DNA of 64,000 nucleotides, taken from positions 186,001-250,000 of the forward strand of contig NW_021629815.1 of the NCBI RefSeq assembly GCF_900700375.1, read 5' to 3'. The notes below the pieces were generated by a model that saw only the letters and a program-made list of their open reading frames with translations, did not search any database and was not told the origin of the DNA. Within the stretch, counting starts at the first letter, position 1. Each line of letters starts with the position of its first letter. A program made the position numbers and the translations under genes. Positions 45,176 to 57,590 of the stretch are shown here, one piece after another. The DNA is from Denticeps clupeoides. Lineage: Eukaryota > Chordata > Actinopteri > Clupeiformes > Denticipitidae.

Positions 45176-45884
45176 TACCACTTAAGAAGGCAAGTGATTG
45201 TCATTGTGATAAACTGCAGAAAAAACCTGGAGCACACAATGAAATGAGTCCTCTGGGTTTAACCCATCACCCTTAGTGAGTGTTGGGCAGCCATGAAAGG
45301 CTTCCGGTGAGCAGACGGTACCTTGAAGTTGCACATTGGTGGTGAACCTAGACTGAATGTCTTCTTACAGCTGTGAATTGCATCAAATGGCTGCTGAACA
45401 TGCTGGGAACACAAGCATGTCTAGCATACATTTCTTGCTTAAGCGTCCAACAACAAACTTCAGGGTAAGGCCACACTGAGTTTTGAACTCAGGTCATTAG
45501 ATTCAGAGTGCTAACCATCGCAGCATGGAACCCCATGACGTTTTTACTTAATGAGGTGACTTACTATTTCACCAACAAGAAGACCAGCTCAGTAAGAAAA
45601 TCCAAACCACAGCCAGGCTTTTTCCATGAATTCAAGAAGAACAAGTATGTGAACGGGCTTTGAACCGGAACAAGGAGATCCCATTGGCTTAAAGGGCAGA
45701 CGTAGACGTCAAAAACAAAGACGAGACAAAAGTGCAACTGTTAAGCTATTAATTCTTTTAGAAAGGCGTTCATTTAAAGATATTAGTGGCTGATACATGC
45801 AAAGTTAGTGAAACAACATAAGTGAATGATTCCAAGAGGCATCAGTGGCTCATTTTTAGTTAATGAAAAAGTAGTTCCCTTTTC

Positions 45885-45966
45885 CACTGCGAGCAGGGTT
45901 TGAACCTGCGCAGGGAGACCCCATTGGATTTCGAGTCCAACGCCTTAACCACTCGGCCATCGCAGC
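45885..45966 (-). tRNA. tRNA-Ser(CGA), copy 14
   Basis: The last acceptor base changes (ACTGCGAGC on plus), so the first pair becomes G-U. Otherwise the reference. Confidence 0.93.
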
Positions 45967-46682
45967 TTTTAAATAAAGAAAAAAAAGCAGCTCTGTGAGA
46001 AGGGGCTTGAATTTGCATCAGGAGACCGTCTTGAAGTCAATCATCTGATTGAGACATTTCTTGGCATTTTAATGACTGCCATTCAATTGGTGAAGAGGGC
46101 AGTTCCTACAAACACTGCAAGCAGTGATCAAGCATGTGCAAGAAGAGACCATTGATAATCAAATCCAACACCTTAACCACTCTGCCATTGCAACTAAATA
46201 GTGCTTGTGATTGTTTAAAAAAGAGAATAGCTTTCATATTAGTGAACTGGACATCCTGAATGTGAACTTTGAATTCCATACAATCTCACTATAGAAGAGT
46301 AAAATGCTTAGACAAATATTATGAGCATTGTTAAAACCACAAACTTGTTTTTTTCTCAATCAGTTTCAAACTATATGGTAGGATTAAAAATGTATAAGTG
46401 AGAACATCATTGGAATTCATTTTTCAGATCACCTGAGATTTGATCTTGAAGTAATGGCAACATAACATTCAAGCCACATATGAATGAGTGGATTACATAT
46501 TTTGCTTAAGCTTGAAACAATAAGCATGAACACAAGTTCTCACTGAGGCTTGAACTGTGATCAATGGATTTAGAGTGCTGATTGTTAAACGTTAAACCAT
46601 GGAGCCCACAATAAACATCTTCTTACAGCTTTGAATTGCAAAACACATGCATTTAAATAAACTGCTTTTTGACATTAAGTTA

Positions 46683-46754
46683 AGGTCCCACCGAGATTTG
46701 AACTCGGATCGCTGGATTCAAAGTCCAGCGTGCTAACCATTACACCATGGAACC
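46683..46754 (-). tRNA. tRNA-Gln(TTG), copy 14
   Basis: Identical to the reference tRNA-Gln. Flank CCCCTTAAACAGGC as after copy 4. Confidence 0.95.
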
Positions 46755-47396
46755 TACCCCTTAAACAGGCAAGTGATTGTCATTGTGATAAACTGCAGAA
46801 AAAACCTGGAGCACACAATGAAATGAGTTCTCTGGGTTTAACCCATCACCCTTAGTGAGTGTTGGGCAGCCATGAAAGGCTTCCGGTGAGCAGACGGTAC
46901 CTTGAAGTTGCACATTGGTGGTGAACCTAGACTGAATGTCTTCTTACAGCTGTGAATTGCATCAAATGGCTGCTGAACATGCTGGGAACACAAGCATGTC
47001 TAGCATACATTTCTTGCTTAAGCGTCCAACAACAAACTTCAGGGTAAGGCCACACTGAGTTTTGAACTCAGGTCATTAGATTCAGAGTGCTAACCATCGC
47101 AGCATGGAACCCCATGACGTTTTTACTTAATGAGGTGACTTACTATTTCACCAACAAGAAGACCAGCTCAGTAAGAAAATCCAAACCACAGCCAGGCTTT
47201 TTCCATGAATTCAAGAAGAACAAGTATGTGAACGGGCTTTGAACCGGAACAAGGAGATCCCATTGGCTTAAAGGGCAGACTCCCTAAGCACGTAGACGTC
47301 AAAAACAAAGACGAGACAAAAGTGCAACTGTTAAGCTATTAATTCTTTTAGAAAGGCGTTCATTTAAACATATTAGTGGCTGATACATGCAAAGTT

Positions 47397-47590
47397 GTGG
47401 TAGTAGCCTAGTGGGTAACACACTCGCCTATGAACCAGAAGACCCGGGTTCGAATCCCACTTACTACCATTGTGTCCCTGAGCAAGACACTTAACCCTAA
47501 ATTGCCCAGGGAGACTGTCCCTGTAATACTGATTGTAAGTCGCTCTGGATAAGGGCGTCTGATAAATGCTGTAAATGTAAATGTAAATGT
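47397..47590 (+). mobile_element. tRNA-derived SINE (V-SINE-like tail), copy 1
   Basis: About 194 bp. The tRNA-like head has acceptor arms GGTAGTA/TACTACC, an A-box-like TAGCCTAGTGGG and a B box GGGTTCGAATCCC. The body follows, with a conserved tail GGGCGTCTGATAAATGC and (AAATGT)n, as in fish SINEs of the V-SINE type. Short flanking repeat AAGTT at both sides. Confidence 0.85.
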
Positions 47591-47673
47591 AAGTTAGTGA
47601 AACAACATAAGTGAATGATTCCAAGAGGCATCAGTGGCTCATTTTTAGTTAATGAAAAAGTAGTTCCCTTTTC

Positions 47674-47755
47674 CGCTGCTAGCAGGGTTTGAACCTGCGC
47701 AGAGAGACCCCATTGGATTTCGAGTCCAACGCCTTAACCACTCGGCCATCGCAGC
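47674..47755 (-). tRNA. tRNA-Ser(CGA), copy 15 (acceptor mismatch)
   Basis: Acceptor 3' strand TAGCAGC (mismatch, as copy 5), plus one change in the variable arm (GCAGAGAGACC on plus). Anticodon CGA. Possibly impaired. Confidence 0.88.
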
Positions 47756-48472
47756 TTTTAAATAAAGAAAAAAAAAGCAACTCTGTGAGAAGGGGCTTGA
47801 ATTTGCATCAGGAGACCGTCTTGAAGTCAATCATCTGATTGAGACATTTCTTGGCATTTTAATGACTGCCATTCAATTGGTGAAGTGGGCAGTTCCTACA
47901 AACACTGCAAGCAGTGATCAAGCATGTGCAAGAAGAGACCGTTGATAATCAAATCCAACACCTTAACCACTCTGCCATTGCAACTAAATAGTGCTCGTGA
48001 TTGTTTAAAAAAGAGAATAGCTTTCATATTAGTGAACTGGACATCCTGAATGTGAACTTTGAATTCCATACAATCTCACTATAGAAGAGTAAAATGCTTA
48101 GACAAATATTATGAGCATTGTTAAAACCAGAAACTTGTTTTTTTCTCAATCAGTTTCAAACTATATGGTAGGATTAAAAATGTATAAGTGAGAACATCAT
48201 TGGAATTCATTTTTCAGATCACCTGAGATTTGATCTTGAAGTAATGGCAACATAACATTCAAGCCACATATGAATGAGTGGAATACATATTTTGCTTAAG
48301 CTTGAAACAATAAGCATGAACACAAGTTCTCACTGAGGCTTGAACTGTGATCAATGGATTTAGAGTGCTGATTGTTAAACGTTAAACCATGGAGCCCACA
48401 ATAAACATCTTCTTACAGCTTTGAATTGCAAAACACATGCATTTAAATAAACTGCTTTTTGACATTAAGTTA

Positions 48473-48544
48473 AGGTCTCACCGAGATTTGAACTCGGATC
48501 GCTGGATTCAAAGTCCAGCGTGCTAACCATTACACCATGGAACC
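48473..48544 (-). tRNA. tRNA-Gln(TTG), copy 15 (acceptor mismatch)
   Basis: GGTCTCACC for GGTCCCACC on plus gives a C-A mismatch in the acceptor stem. Otherwise the reference. Confidence 0.9.
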
Positions 48545-49190
48545 TACCACTTAAGAAGGCAAGTGATTGTCATTGTGATAAACTGCAGAAAAAACCTGGA
48601 GCACACAATGAAATGAGTCCTCTGGGTTTAACCCATCACCCTTAGTGAGTGTTGGGCAGCCATGAAAGGCTTCCGGTGAGCAGACGGTACCTTGAAGTTG
48701 CACATTGGTGGTGAACCTAGACTGAATGTCTTCTTACAGCTGTGAATTGCATCAAATGGCTGCTGAACATGCTGGGAACACAAGCATGTCTAGCATACAT
48801 TTCTTGCTTAAGCGTCCAACAACAAACTTCAGGGTAAGGCCACACTGAGTTTTGAACTCAGGTCATTAGATTCAGAGTGCTAACCATCGCAGCATGGAAC
48901 CCCATGACGTTTTTACTTAATGAGGTGACTTACTATTTCACCAACAAGAAGACCAGCTCAGTAAGAAAATCCAAACCACAGCCAGGCTTTTTCCATGAAT
49001 TCAAGAAGAACAAGTATGTGAACGGGCTTTGAACCGGAACAAGGAGATCCCATTGGCTTAAAGGGCAGACGTAGACGTCAAAAACAAAGACGAGACAAAA
49101 GTGCAACTGTTAAGCTATTAATTCTTTTAGAAAGGCGTTCATTTAAAGATATTAGTGGCTGATACATGCAAAGTTAGTGAAACAACATAA

Positions 49191-52037
49191 GTGAATGATT
49201 CCAAGAGGCGTAATTTTAACAGTTTTATCAGCAATCTTGAACTCATCCCTGAGATCGGCAGAACACCCGAGGCGGCGCACCCTACCCGACCGGGCGGAAG
49301 TGCTCGAAGACGCCGTCGAGACCGTAAACAAAGGCGGGGGAAGCGCGGAGGGCTAAGAGCTAAGCTAAAGCTAACACCACACCGGCTCTCTTTGCCCAGC
49401 ATTCTTCTCGCCAATGTACGGTCACTGGTGAACAAAATGGATGAGATTCGACTCCGAATCAACCACAGCAAGAAACTCTGGAACTGCAATGTCATGATTT
49501 TCACTGAAACATGGCTAAACAATGGAATACCGGACAATGCTATTGCTCTAGCTGAGCACCACATTCTCCGGGCAGACAGAACGGCGGATGACTCCGGTAA
49601 GACCAGAGGTGGGGGATTGTGCATCTATGTTAACAAAGCCTGGTGCACGAACTCTACTATCATTGGGAGACACTGCTCAGCTAACCTAGAGTTTCTCATG
49701 GTTAAGTGCAGACCGTTCTATCTGCCGCGGGAGTTCACATCCACCATTATAACTGCCACTTACATTCCTCCTGATGCTGATGCCAAGCTTGCTATGAACG
49801 AACTTCATGCGGCCATCAGTAAACAACAGACTGATCACCCAGAGGCTGCATACATTGTGGCGGGCGATTTTAATCATTCCAATTTGAAGACGGTATTTCC
49901 TAAATTTCATAAAAACATTCTCTGTCACACCAGAGGAAACAAAACTCTGGATCAAGTTTATACAAACATGGCTGAAGCCTATGCTGTGACCCCCCTCCCC
50001 CACTTCGGACAATCAGATCACCTTTCTTTGTTTCTCACCCCCAAGTACTCCCCCCTCATCAACCGTGTGAAGCCATCAGTGAGGACCATCAAAGTGTGGC
50101 CAGCGGGGGCTGACATCACACTCCAGGACAGGTTCCAACACACAGACTGGAGTATGTTTGCTTCACAGGCCACCTGTGGCTCTCACACGGACATCGACAT
50201 CTACACCTCCTCTGTTCTGAACTACATTAACACCACCATAGACACGGTTACTACTCAGAAACAGATCACCACATACCCTAATCAGAAGCCTTGGATGAAC
50301 AAGGAGGTGCGTCTCCTGCTGAAGGCACGCAACAATGCCTTCAGATCGGGTGATGCACAGGCCTACGGCATTTCCAGGGCGAACCTGAAGAGGGGCATAA
50401 AAAAGGCCAAGCACTGCTACAAACTAAAGCTAGAGGAATACTTCTCCAATGCTGATCCTCGACGCTTGTGGCAGGGCATTCAGGCCATTACAGACTATAA
50501 ACCCAGCAACTCAGCCCCCACAACCACAGATGTCCTCTTTCTGAATGAGCTCAACGACTTTTATGCTCGCTTTGAAAGAGACAACAAGCAACCTGCTGTC
50601 AAGATCCCCTCATCTACCGACCACTCGCCCATCATACTCACCTCCTCAGATGTTTGCACTGCACTGAGTCGGATAAACGCGCGCAGGGCTGCTGGACCAG
50701 ACGGCATCCCGGGGCGCGTACTTAGAGCATGTGCAGAGCAGCTCGCTGGCGTATTCACGGACATTTTTAACATGTCTCTCGCCCAAGCAGCTGTTCCAAC
50801 ATGCCTCAAATCCACCTCCATTGTACCAGTGCCGAAACATTCTAGTCCAACATGCCTGAATGACTACCGCCCTGTAGCACTCACACCCATAATCATGAAG
50901 TGCTTCGAGCGGTTAGTCCTGGCACATCTGAGGGACTTCCTCCCACCAACTCTAGACCCACACCAGTTTGCGTACCGTAGCAATAGGAGCACAGAGGATG
51001 CAGTCTCCATAGCGCTGCACTCTGTACTCACACACCTGGACAAGCAAAACACATATGCACGGATGCTGTTTGTTGATTTCAGCTCAGCATTTAACACTGT
51101 CATCCCCTCTAAGCTAATCTCTAAACTTAGAGCCCTGGACATCAACACCTCACTTTGCAACTGGATTATGGACTTTCTGACCAGCAGACCACAGCATGTA
51201 AGGTCAGGCCACATCCGCTCCACTACTGTCACGCTCAACACTGGTGTACCACAGGGCTGTGTGCTGAGCCCCTTCCTCTACTCCCTCTTCACCCATGACT
51301 GCCGACCTATGTATGGATCAAACTCCGTTATTAAGTTTGCAGATGACACCACGGTGATAGGTCTCATCGACAACAACGATGAGACTGCCTACAGGGAGGA
51401 GGTCCAGCATCTGGCCACTTGGTGCACAGAAAATAACCTTCTTTTAAACACCACCAAGACCAAGGAGCTCATTGTGGACTTCAGGAGGGAGAGAAGAGGC
51501 TCGCATGATCCCATCCACATCAATGGGATGACTGTGCAGCCTGTTACATCCTTCAAGTTCCTGGGGACCCACATCTCAGAGGACCTGTCCTGGAGCATTA
51601 ACACCTCCAGCCTGGTCAAGAAGGCTCACCAGCGCCTCTTCTTCTTGAGAACATTAAAAAAGAACCAGCTACCCACTACCATCCTGTTGAACTTTTACCG
51701 CTCTACAATAGAGAGCATCCTTACCAGCTGTCTCACAGTGTGGTATGGAAGCTGCACTGTTGCTGAGCGTAAGGCGATGCAGCGGGTGGTGAAAACTGCC
51801 CAGCGCATCACAGGGACTCCACTTCCATCCATTGAGGAAATCCAGAGGAAGCACTGTCTGCGTCGAGCTCACAGTATTCTTAAGGACTCCTCACACCCGG
51901 CCCACGAACTGTTCTCTCTCCTGCCTTCAGGCAGACGGTTCAGGCTACCACGGACAAGAACCAGCAGACTTAGGAACAGCTTTTTTCCCAGAGCTGTTTC
52001 CTTGCTGAACTCCTCTGCCCCCCCCATTCACTCTTGA
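49191..52037 (+). CDS. L2-type LINE copy 4 polyprotein, 5'-truncated, otherwise open
   Basis: 948 codons, same end as copy 3, but Ala in GISRANLKRG as in copy 1. All endonuclease and RT motifs kept. No start codon of its own. Confidence 0.88.
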   Translation: MNDSKRRNFNSFISNLELIPEIGRTPEAAHPTRPGGSARRRRRDRKQRRGKRGGLRAKLKLTPHRLSLPSILLANVRSLVNKMDEIRLRINHSKKLWNCNVMIFTETWLNNGIPDNAIALAEHHILRADRTADDSGKTRGGGLCIYVNKAWCTNSTIIGRHCSANLEFLMVKCRPFYLPREFTSTIITATYIPPDADAKLAMNELHAAISKQQTDHPEAAYIVAGDFNHSNLKTVFPKFHKNILCHTRGNKTLDQVYTNMAEAYAVTPLPHFGQSDHLSLFLTPKYSPLINRVKPSVRTIKVWPAGADITLQDRFQHTDWSMFASQATCGSHTDIDIYTSSVLNYINTTIDTVTTQKQITTYPNQKPWMNKEVRLLLKARNNAFRSGDAQAYGISRANLKRGIKKAKHCYKLKLEEYFSNADPRRLWQGIQAITDYKPSNSAPTTTDVLFLNELNDFYARFERDNKQPAVKIPSSTDHSPIILTSSDVCTALSRINARRAAGPDGIPGRVLRACAEQLAGVFTDIFNMSLAQAAVPTCLKSTSIVPVPKHSSPTCLNDYRPVALTPIIMKCFERLVLAHLRDFLPPTLDPHQFAYRSNRSTEDAVSIALHSVLTHLDKQNTYARMLFVDFSSAFNTVIPSKLISKLRALDINTSLCNWIMDFLTSRPQHVRSGHIRSTTVTLNTGVPQGCVLSPFLYSLFTHDCRPMYGSNSVIKFADDTTVIGLIDNNDETAYREEVQHLATWCTENNLLLNTTKTKELIVDFRRERRGSHDPIHINGMTVQPVTSFKFLGTHISEDLSWSINTSSLVKKAHQRLFFLRTLKKNQLPTTILLNFYRSTIESILTSCLTVWYGSCTVAERKAMQRVVKTAQRITGTPLPSIEEIQRKHCLRRAHSILKDSSHPAHELFSLLPSGRRFRLPRTRTSRLRNSFFPRAVSLLNSSAPPIHS

Positions 52038-52272
52038 TAATCACTGCACTGCACATATCACTTTGTACTGCACATATCACTTTGTACTGCACATATCACC
52101 TTATGTATAGCACATATCACTTTATGTATATATATATATAACTTAACTTATTTGAACTGTATCCTGCACTTGCTGCTTATTGCACTTCTGGTTAGACCTA
52201 AACTACATTTCGTTGCCCTGTACTTGTACATGTGTAATGACAATAAAGTTGAATCTAATCTAATCTAATCTA
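49210..52272 (+). mobile_element. L2-type LINE, copy 4
   Basis: 3063 bp, same ends and site as copy 1, 9590 bp after copy 3 (one extra SINE-bearing unit between). Confidence 0.92.
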
Positions 52273-52316
52273 ATCAGTGGCTCATTTTTAGTTAATGAAA
52301 AAGTAGTTCCCTTTTC

Positions 52317-52398
52317 CGCTGCGAGCAGGGTTTGAACCTGCGCAGGGAGACCCCATTGGATTTCGAGTCCAACGCCTTAACCACTCGGCCATCGCAGC
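52317..52398 (-). tRNA. tRNA-Ser(CGA), copy 16
   Basis: Matches the reference; next to LINE copy 4. Confidence 0.95.
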
Positions 52399-53114
52399 TT
52401 TTAAATAAAGAAAAAAAAGCAGCTCTGTGAGAAGGGGCTTGAATTTGCATCAGGAGACCGTCTTGAAGTCAATCATCTGATTGAGACATTTCTTGGCATT
52501 TTAATGACTGCCATTCAATTGGTGAAGAGGGCAGTTCCTACAAACACTGCAAGCAGTGATCAAGCATGTGCAAGAAGAGACCATTGATAATCAAATCCAA
52601 CACCTTAACCACTCTGCCATTGCAACTAAATAGTGCTCGTGATTGTTTAAAAAAGAGAATAGCTTTCATATTAGTGAACTGGACATCCTGAATGTGAACT
52701 TTGAATTCCATACAATCTCACTATAGAAGAGTAAAATGCTTAGACAAATATTATGAGCATTGTTAAAACCAGAAACTTGTTTTTTTCTCAATCAGTTTCA
52801 AACTATATGGTAGGATTAAAAATGTATAAGTGAGAACATCATTGGAATTCATTTTTCAGATCACCTGAGATTTGATCTTGAAGTAATGGCAACATAACAT
52901 TCAAGCCACATATGAATGAGTGGATTACATATTTTGCTTAAGCTTGAAACAATAAGCATGAACACAAGTTCTCACTGAGGCTTGAACTGTGATCAATGGA
53001 TTTAGAGTGCTGATTGTTAAACTTTAAACCATGGAGCCCACAATAAACATCTTCTTACAGCTTTGAATTGCAAAACACATGCATTTAAATAAACTGCTTT
53101 TTGACATTAAGTTA

Positions 53115-53186
53115 AGGTCCCACCGAGATTTGAACTCGGATCGCTGGATTCAAAGTCCAGCGTGCTAACCATTACACCATGGAACC
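53115..53186 (-). tRNA. tRNA-Gln(TTG), copy 16
   Basis: Identical to the reference tRNA-Gln. Confidence 0.95.
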
Positions 53187-53895
53187 TACCACTTAAGCAG
53201 GCAAGTGATTGTCATTGTGATAAACTGCAGAAAAAACCTGGAGCACACAATGAAATGAGTCCTCTGGGTTTAACCCATCACCCTTAGTGAGTGTTGGGCA
53301 GCCATGAAAGGCTTCCGGTGAGCAGACGGTACCTTGAAGTTGCACATTGGTGGTGAACCTAGACTGAATGTCTTCTTACAGCTGTGAATTGCATCAAATG
53401 GCTGCTGAACATGCTGGGAACACAAGCATGTCTAGCATACATTTCTTGCTTAAGCGTCCAACAACAAACTTCAGGGTAAGGCCACACTGAGTTTTGAACT
53501 CAGGTCATTAGATTCAGAGTGCTAACCATCGCAGCATGGAACCCCATGACGTTTTTACTTAATGAGGTGACTTACTATTTCACCAACAAGAAGACCAGCT
53601 CAGTAAGAAAATCCAAACCACAGCCAGGCTTTTTCCATGAATTCAAGAAGAACAAGTATGTGAACGGGCTTTGAACCGGAACAAGGAGATCCCATTGGCT
53701 TAAAGGGCAGACGTAGACGTCAAAAACAAAGACGAGACAAAAGTGCAACTGTTAAGCTATTAATTCTTTTAGAAAGGCGTTCATTTAAAGATATTAGTGG
53801 CTGATACATGCAAAGTTAGTGAAACAACATAAGTGAATGATTCCAAGAGGCATCAGTGGCTCATTTTTAGTTAATGAAAAAGTAGTTCCCTTTTC

Positions 53896-53977
53896 CGCTG
53901 CGAGCAGGGTTTGAACCTGCGCAGGGAGACCCCATTGGATTTCGAGTCCAACGCCTTAACCACTCGGCCATCGCAGC
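53896..53977 (-). tRNA. tRNA-Ser(CGA), copy 17
   Basis: Matches the reference tRNA-Ser. Confidence 0.95.
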
Positions 53978-54693
53978 TTTTAAATAAAGAAAAAAAAGCA
54001 GCTCTGTGAGAAGGGGCTTAAATTTGCATCAGGAGACCGTCTTGAAGTCAATCATCTGATTGAGACATTTCTTGGCATTTTAATGACTGCCATTCAATTG
54101 GTGAAGAGGGCAGTTCCTACAAACACTGCAAGCAGTGATCAAGCATGTGCAAGAAGAGACCATTGATAATCAAATCCAACACCTTAACCATTCTGCCATT
54201 GCAACTAAATAGTGCTCGTGATTGTTTAAAAAAGAGAATAGCTTTCATATTAGTGAACTGGACATCCTGAATGTGAACTTTGAATTCCATACAATCTCAC
54301 TATAGAAGAGTAAAATGCTTAGACAAATATTATGAGCATTGTTAAAACCAGAAACTTGTTTTTTTCTCAATCAGTTTCAAACTATATGGTAGGATTAAAA
54401 ATGTATAAGTGAGAACATCATTGGAATTCATTTTTCAGATCACCTGAGATTTGATCTTGAATTAATGGCAACATAACATTCAAGCCACATATGAATAAGT
54501 GGATTACATATTTTGCTTAAGCTTGAAACAATAAGCATGAACACAAGTTCTCACTGAGGCTTGAACTGTGATCAATGGATTTAGAGTGCTGATTGTTAAA
54601 CGTTAAACCATGGAGCCCACAATAAACATCTTCTTACAGCTTTGAATTGCAAAACACATGCATTTAAATAAACTGCTTTTTGACATTAAGTTA

Positions 54694-54765
54694 AGGTCCC
54701 ACCGAGATTTGAACTCAGATCGCTGGATTCAAAGTCCAGCGTGCTAACCATTACACCATGGAACC
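54694..54765 (-). tRNA. tRNA-Gln(TTG), copy 17
   Basis: One T-stem change (GAACTCAGAT on plus) produces a mismatch-type pair. Otherwise the reference. Confidence 0.92.
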
Positions 54766-55407
54766 TACCACTTAAGAAGGCAAGTGATTGTCATTGTGAT
54801 AAACTGCAGAAAAAACCTGGAGCACACAATGAAATGAGTCCTCTGGGTTTAACCCATCACCCTTAGTGAGTGTTGGGCAGCCATGAAAGGCTTCCGGTGA
54901 GCAGACAGTACCTTGAAGTTGCACATTGGTGGTGAACCTAGACTGAATGTCTTCTTACAGCTGTGAATTGCATCAAATGGCTGCTGAACATGCTGGGAAC
55001 ACAAGCATGTCTAGCATACATTTCTTGCTTAAGCGTCCAACAACAAACTTCAGGGTAAGGCCACACTGAGTTTTAAACTCAGGTCATTAGATTCAGAGTG
55101 CTAACCATCGCAGCATGGAACCCCATGACGTTTTTACTTAATGAGGTGACTTACTATTTCACCAACAAGAAGACCAGCTCAGTAAGAAAATCCAAACCAC
55201 AGCCAGGCTTTTTCCATGAATTCAAGAAGAACAAGTATGTGAACGGGCTTTGAACCGGAACAAGGAGATCCCATTGGCTTAAAGGGCAGACTCCCTAAGC
55301 ACGTAGACGTCAAAAACAAAGACGAGACAAAAGTGCAACTGTTAAGCTATTAATTCTTTTAGAAAGGCGTTCATTTAAACATATTAGTGGCTGATACATG
55401 CAAAGTT

Positions 55408-55601
55408 GTGGTAGTAGCCTAGTGGGTAACACACTCGCCTATGAACCAGAAGACCCGGGTTCGAATCCCACTTACTACCATTGTGTCCCTGAGCAAGACA
55501 CTTAACCCTAAATTGCCCAGGGAGACTGTCCCTGTAATACTGATTGTAAGTCGCTCTGGATAAGGGCGTCTGATAAATGCTGTAAATGTAAATGTAAATG
55601 T
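55408..55601 (+). mobile_element. tRNA-derived SINE, copy 2
   Basis: Same sequence, site and flanking AAGTT as the copy at 47397, so it was duplicated with its unit. Confidence 0.85.
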
Positions 55602-55684
55602 AAGTTAGTGAAACAACATAAGTGAATGATTCCAAGAGGCATCAGTGGCTCATTTTTAGTTAATGAAAAAGTAGTTCCCTTTTC

Positions 55685-55766
55685 CGCTGCTAGCAGGGTT
55701 TGAACCTGCGCAGAGAGACCCCATTGGATTTCGAGTCCAACGCCTTAACCACTCGGCCATCGCAGC
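55685..55766 (-). tRNA. tRNA-Ser(CGA), copy 18 (acceptor mismatch)
   Basis: Same two changes as copy 15 (TAGCAGC acceptor, GCAGAGAGACC). Confidence 0.88.
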
Positions 55767-56483
55767 TTTTAAATAAAGAAAAAAAAAGCAACTCTGTGAG
55801 AAGGGGCTTGAATTTGCATCAGGAGACCGTCTTGAAGTCAATCATCTGATTGAGACATTTCTTGGCATTTTAATGACTGCCATTCAATTGGTGAAGTGGG
55901 CAGTTCCTACAAACACTGCAAGCAGTGATCAAGCATGTGCAAGAAGAGACCGTTGATAATCAAATCCAACACCTTAACCACTCTGCCATTGCAACTAAAT
56001 AGTGCTCGTGATTGTTTAAAAAAGAGAATAGCTTTCATATTAGTGAACTGGACATCCTGAATGTGAACTTTGAATTCCATACAATCTCACTATAGAAGAG
56101 TAAAATGCTTAGACAAATATTATGAGCATTGTTAAAACCAGAAACTTGTTTTTTTCTCAATCAGTTTCAAACTATATGGTAGGATTAAAAATGTATAAGT
56201 GAGAACATCATTGGAATTCATTTTTCAGATCACCTGAGATTTGATCTTGAAGTAATGGCAACATAACATTCAAGCCACATATGAATGAGTGGAATACATA
56301 TTTTGCTTAAGCTTGAAACAATAAGCATGAACACAAGTTCTCACTGAGGCTTGAACTGTGATCAATGGATTTAGAGTGCTGATTGTTAAACGTTAAACCA
56401 TGGAGCCCACAATAAACATCTTCTTACAGCTTTGAATTGCAAAACACATGCATTTAAATAAACTGCTTTTTGACATTAAGTTA

Positions 56484-56555
56484 AGGTCTCACCGAGATTT
56501 GAACTCGGATCGCTGGATTCAAAGTCCAGCGTGCTAACCATTACACCATGGAACC
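56484..56555 (-). tRNA. tRNA-Gln(TTG), copy 18 (acceptor mismatch)
   Basis: Same C-A acceptor mismatch as copy 15. Confidence 0.9.
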
Positions 56556-57275
56556 TACCACTTAAGAAGGCAAGTGATTGTCATTGTGATAAACTGCAGA
56601 AAAAACCTGGAGCACACAATGAAATGAGTCCTCTGGGTTTAACCCATCACCCTTAGTGAGTGTTGGGCAGCCATGAAAGGCTTCCGGTGAGCAGACGGTA
56701 CCTTGAAGTTGCACATTGGTGGTGAACCTAGACTGAATGTCTTCTTACAGCTGTGAATTGCATCAAATGGCTGCTGAACATGCTGGGAACACAAGCATGT
56801 CTAGCATACATTTCTTGCTTAAGCGTCCAACAACAAACTTCAGGGTAAGGCCACACTGAGTTTTGAACTCAGGTCATTAGATTCAGAGTGCTAACCATCG
56901 CAGCATGGAACCCCATGACGTTTTTACTTAATGAGGTGACTTACTATTTCACCAACAAGAAGACCAGCTCAGTAAGAAAATCCAAACCACAGCCAGGCTT
57001 TTTCCATGAATTCAAGAAGAACAAGTATGTGAACGGGCTTTGAACCGGAACAAGGAGATCCCATTGGCTTAAAGGGCAGAATCCCTAAGCACGTAGACGT
57101 CAAAAACAAAGACGAGACAAAAGTGCAACTGTTAAGCTATTAATTCTTTTAGAAAGGCGTTCATTTAAACATATTAGTGGCTGATAGATGCAAAGTTAGT
57201 GAAACAGCATAAGTGAATGATTCCAAGAGGCATCAGTGGCTCATTTTTAGTTAATGAAAAAGTAGCTCCCTTTTC

Positions 57276-57357
57276 CGCTGCGAGCAGGGTTTGAACCTGC
57301 GCAGGGAGACCCCATTGGATTTCGAGTCCAACGCCTTAACCACTCGGCCATCGCAGC
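57276..57357 (-). tRNA. tRNA-Ser(CGA), copy 19
   Basis: Gene body matches the reference; one change in the 3' flank (AGTAGCTCCC). Confidence 0.95.
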
Positions 57358-57590
57358 TTTTAAATAAAGAAAAAAAAGCAACTCTGTGAGAAGGGGCTTG
57401 AATTTGCATCAGGAGACCGTCTTGAAGTCAATCATCTGATTGAGACATTTCTTGGCATTTTAATGACTGCCATTCAATTGGTGAAGAGGGCAGTTCCTAC
57501 AAACACTGCAAGCAGTGATAATCAAATCCAACACCTTAACCACTCTGCCATTGTAACTAAATAGTGCTCGTGATTGTTTAAAAAAGAGAA

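Noticed and set aside
47397-47470. A good-looking tRNA with paired acceptor arms and B box in the SINE head.
   Set aside because: The anticodon stem does not pair and the sequence continues into a SINE body and tail, so it is a SINE head and not a tRNA gene.
24001-52272. Four LINEs at the same base might mean a site-specific LINE that targets tRNA units.
   Set aside because: Shared truncation, shared flanking variants and regular spacing show one insertion duplicated with its unit.
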